Source: Ashinkailepas kermadecensis
Taxonomy: Eukaryota; Arthropoda; Thecostraca; Neolepadidae
Length of the DNA: 64,000 nt
Direction of reading: 5' to 3'
Assembly (NCBI GenBank): GCA_034440615.1
Contig: JAOTOM010003949.1
Span: 26,001 to 90,000, forward strand
Part shown: positions 33,485 through 64,000 of the stretch, one piece after another
Numbering within the stretch: position 1 is the stretch's first letter
How the letters are laid out: every line of letters begins with the position of its first letter
Translations under genes and position numbers: made by a program
The notes under the pieces: generated by a model
The model's database searches: none
What the model was told of the DNA's origin: nothing
What the model saw: the letters and a program-made list of their open reading frames with translations, nothing else

Positions 33485-64000
<30,516 letters not shown>

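Overview
The window looks like nuclear DNA from an invertebrate animal, probably an arthropod and possibly a crustacean; the lineage is inference. The evidence is spliced genes with GT-AG introns and GC-rich third positions, CR1-like LINEs with target-site duplications, tRNA-derived SINEs, and an extraordinary load of intronic minisatellites. There is no prokaryotic gene organisation and no CRISPR array.

Layout. A plus-strand gene occupies about 2.67-23.75 kb. I reconstruct five exons with compatible phases (2673-3755, 4876-5003, 15559-15742, 22506-22655, 23623-23751). Weak, colinear resemblance suggests a CPLANE1 (JBTS17)-like ciliary protein, but this is not secure. Its second intron holds a nested transposon stack at 7.0-14.8 kb: a CR1-like LINE split by a second, nearly full-length CR1-like LINE with a 10-bp target duplication, and three SINEs on top. 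From 24 to 29.7 kb there are degenerate repeats and no recognised gene. A minus-strand coding exon of an unidentified gene with a 14-residue DVDDRRKK-type repeat lies at 30678-31438. From 33485 to the right edge runs the minus-strand YLPM1 (ZAP3) orthologue. Sixteen exons could be placed, all with consistent phases, giving about 1075 residues of the C-terminal part. They cover a Gln/Trp-rich region, an RG/FDD-repeat exon, an RS domain, and the P-loop kinase-like domain through the conserved C-terminus. The 5' end lies beyond 64000. The plus-strand gene and YLPM1 converge.

Main observation. In at least nine introns from all three genes, a tandem array or small duplication is built on the gene's own splice junction. 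Each unit carries a stretch of exon plus the adjoining 5' or 3' splice site, so one exon can be preceded by up to about 45 intact copies of its own acceptor. Units range from 10 to 101 bp and copy numbers from 2 to 45. Much of the unit-to-unit variation in the arrays is C/T or G/A change at CpG sites.

Other points. Two SINE families with different tRNA heads (Val-like and Lys-like) share the same central domain. A 54-bp retroposed unit with a perfect 13-bp target duplication sits just upstream of a YLPM1 exon. A tandem repeat with a ~178-bp monomer lies in a YLPM1 intron.
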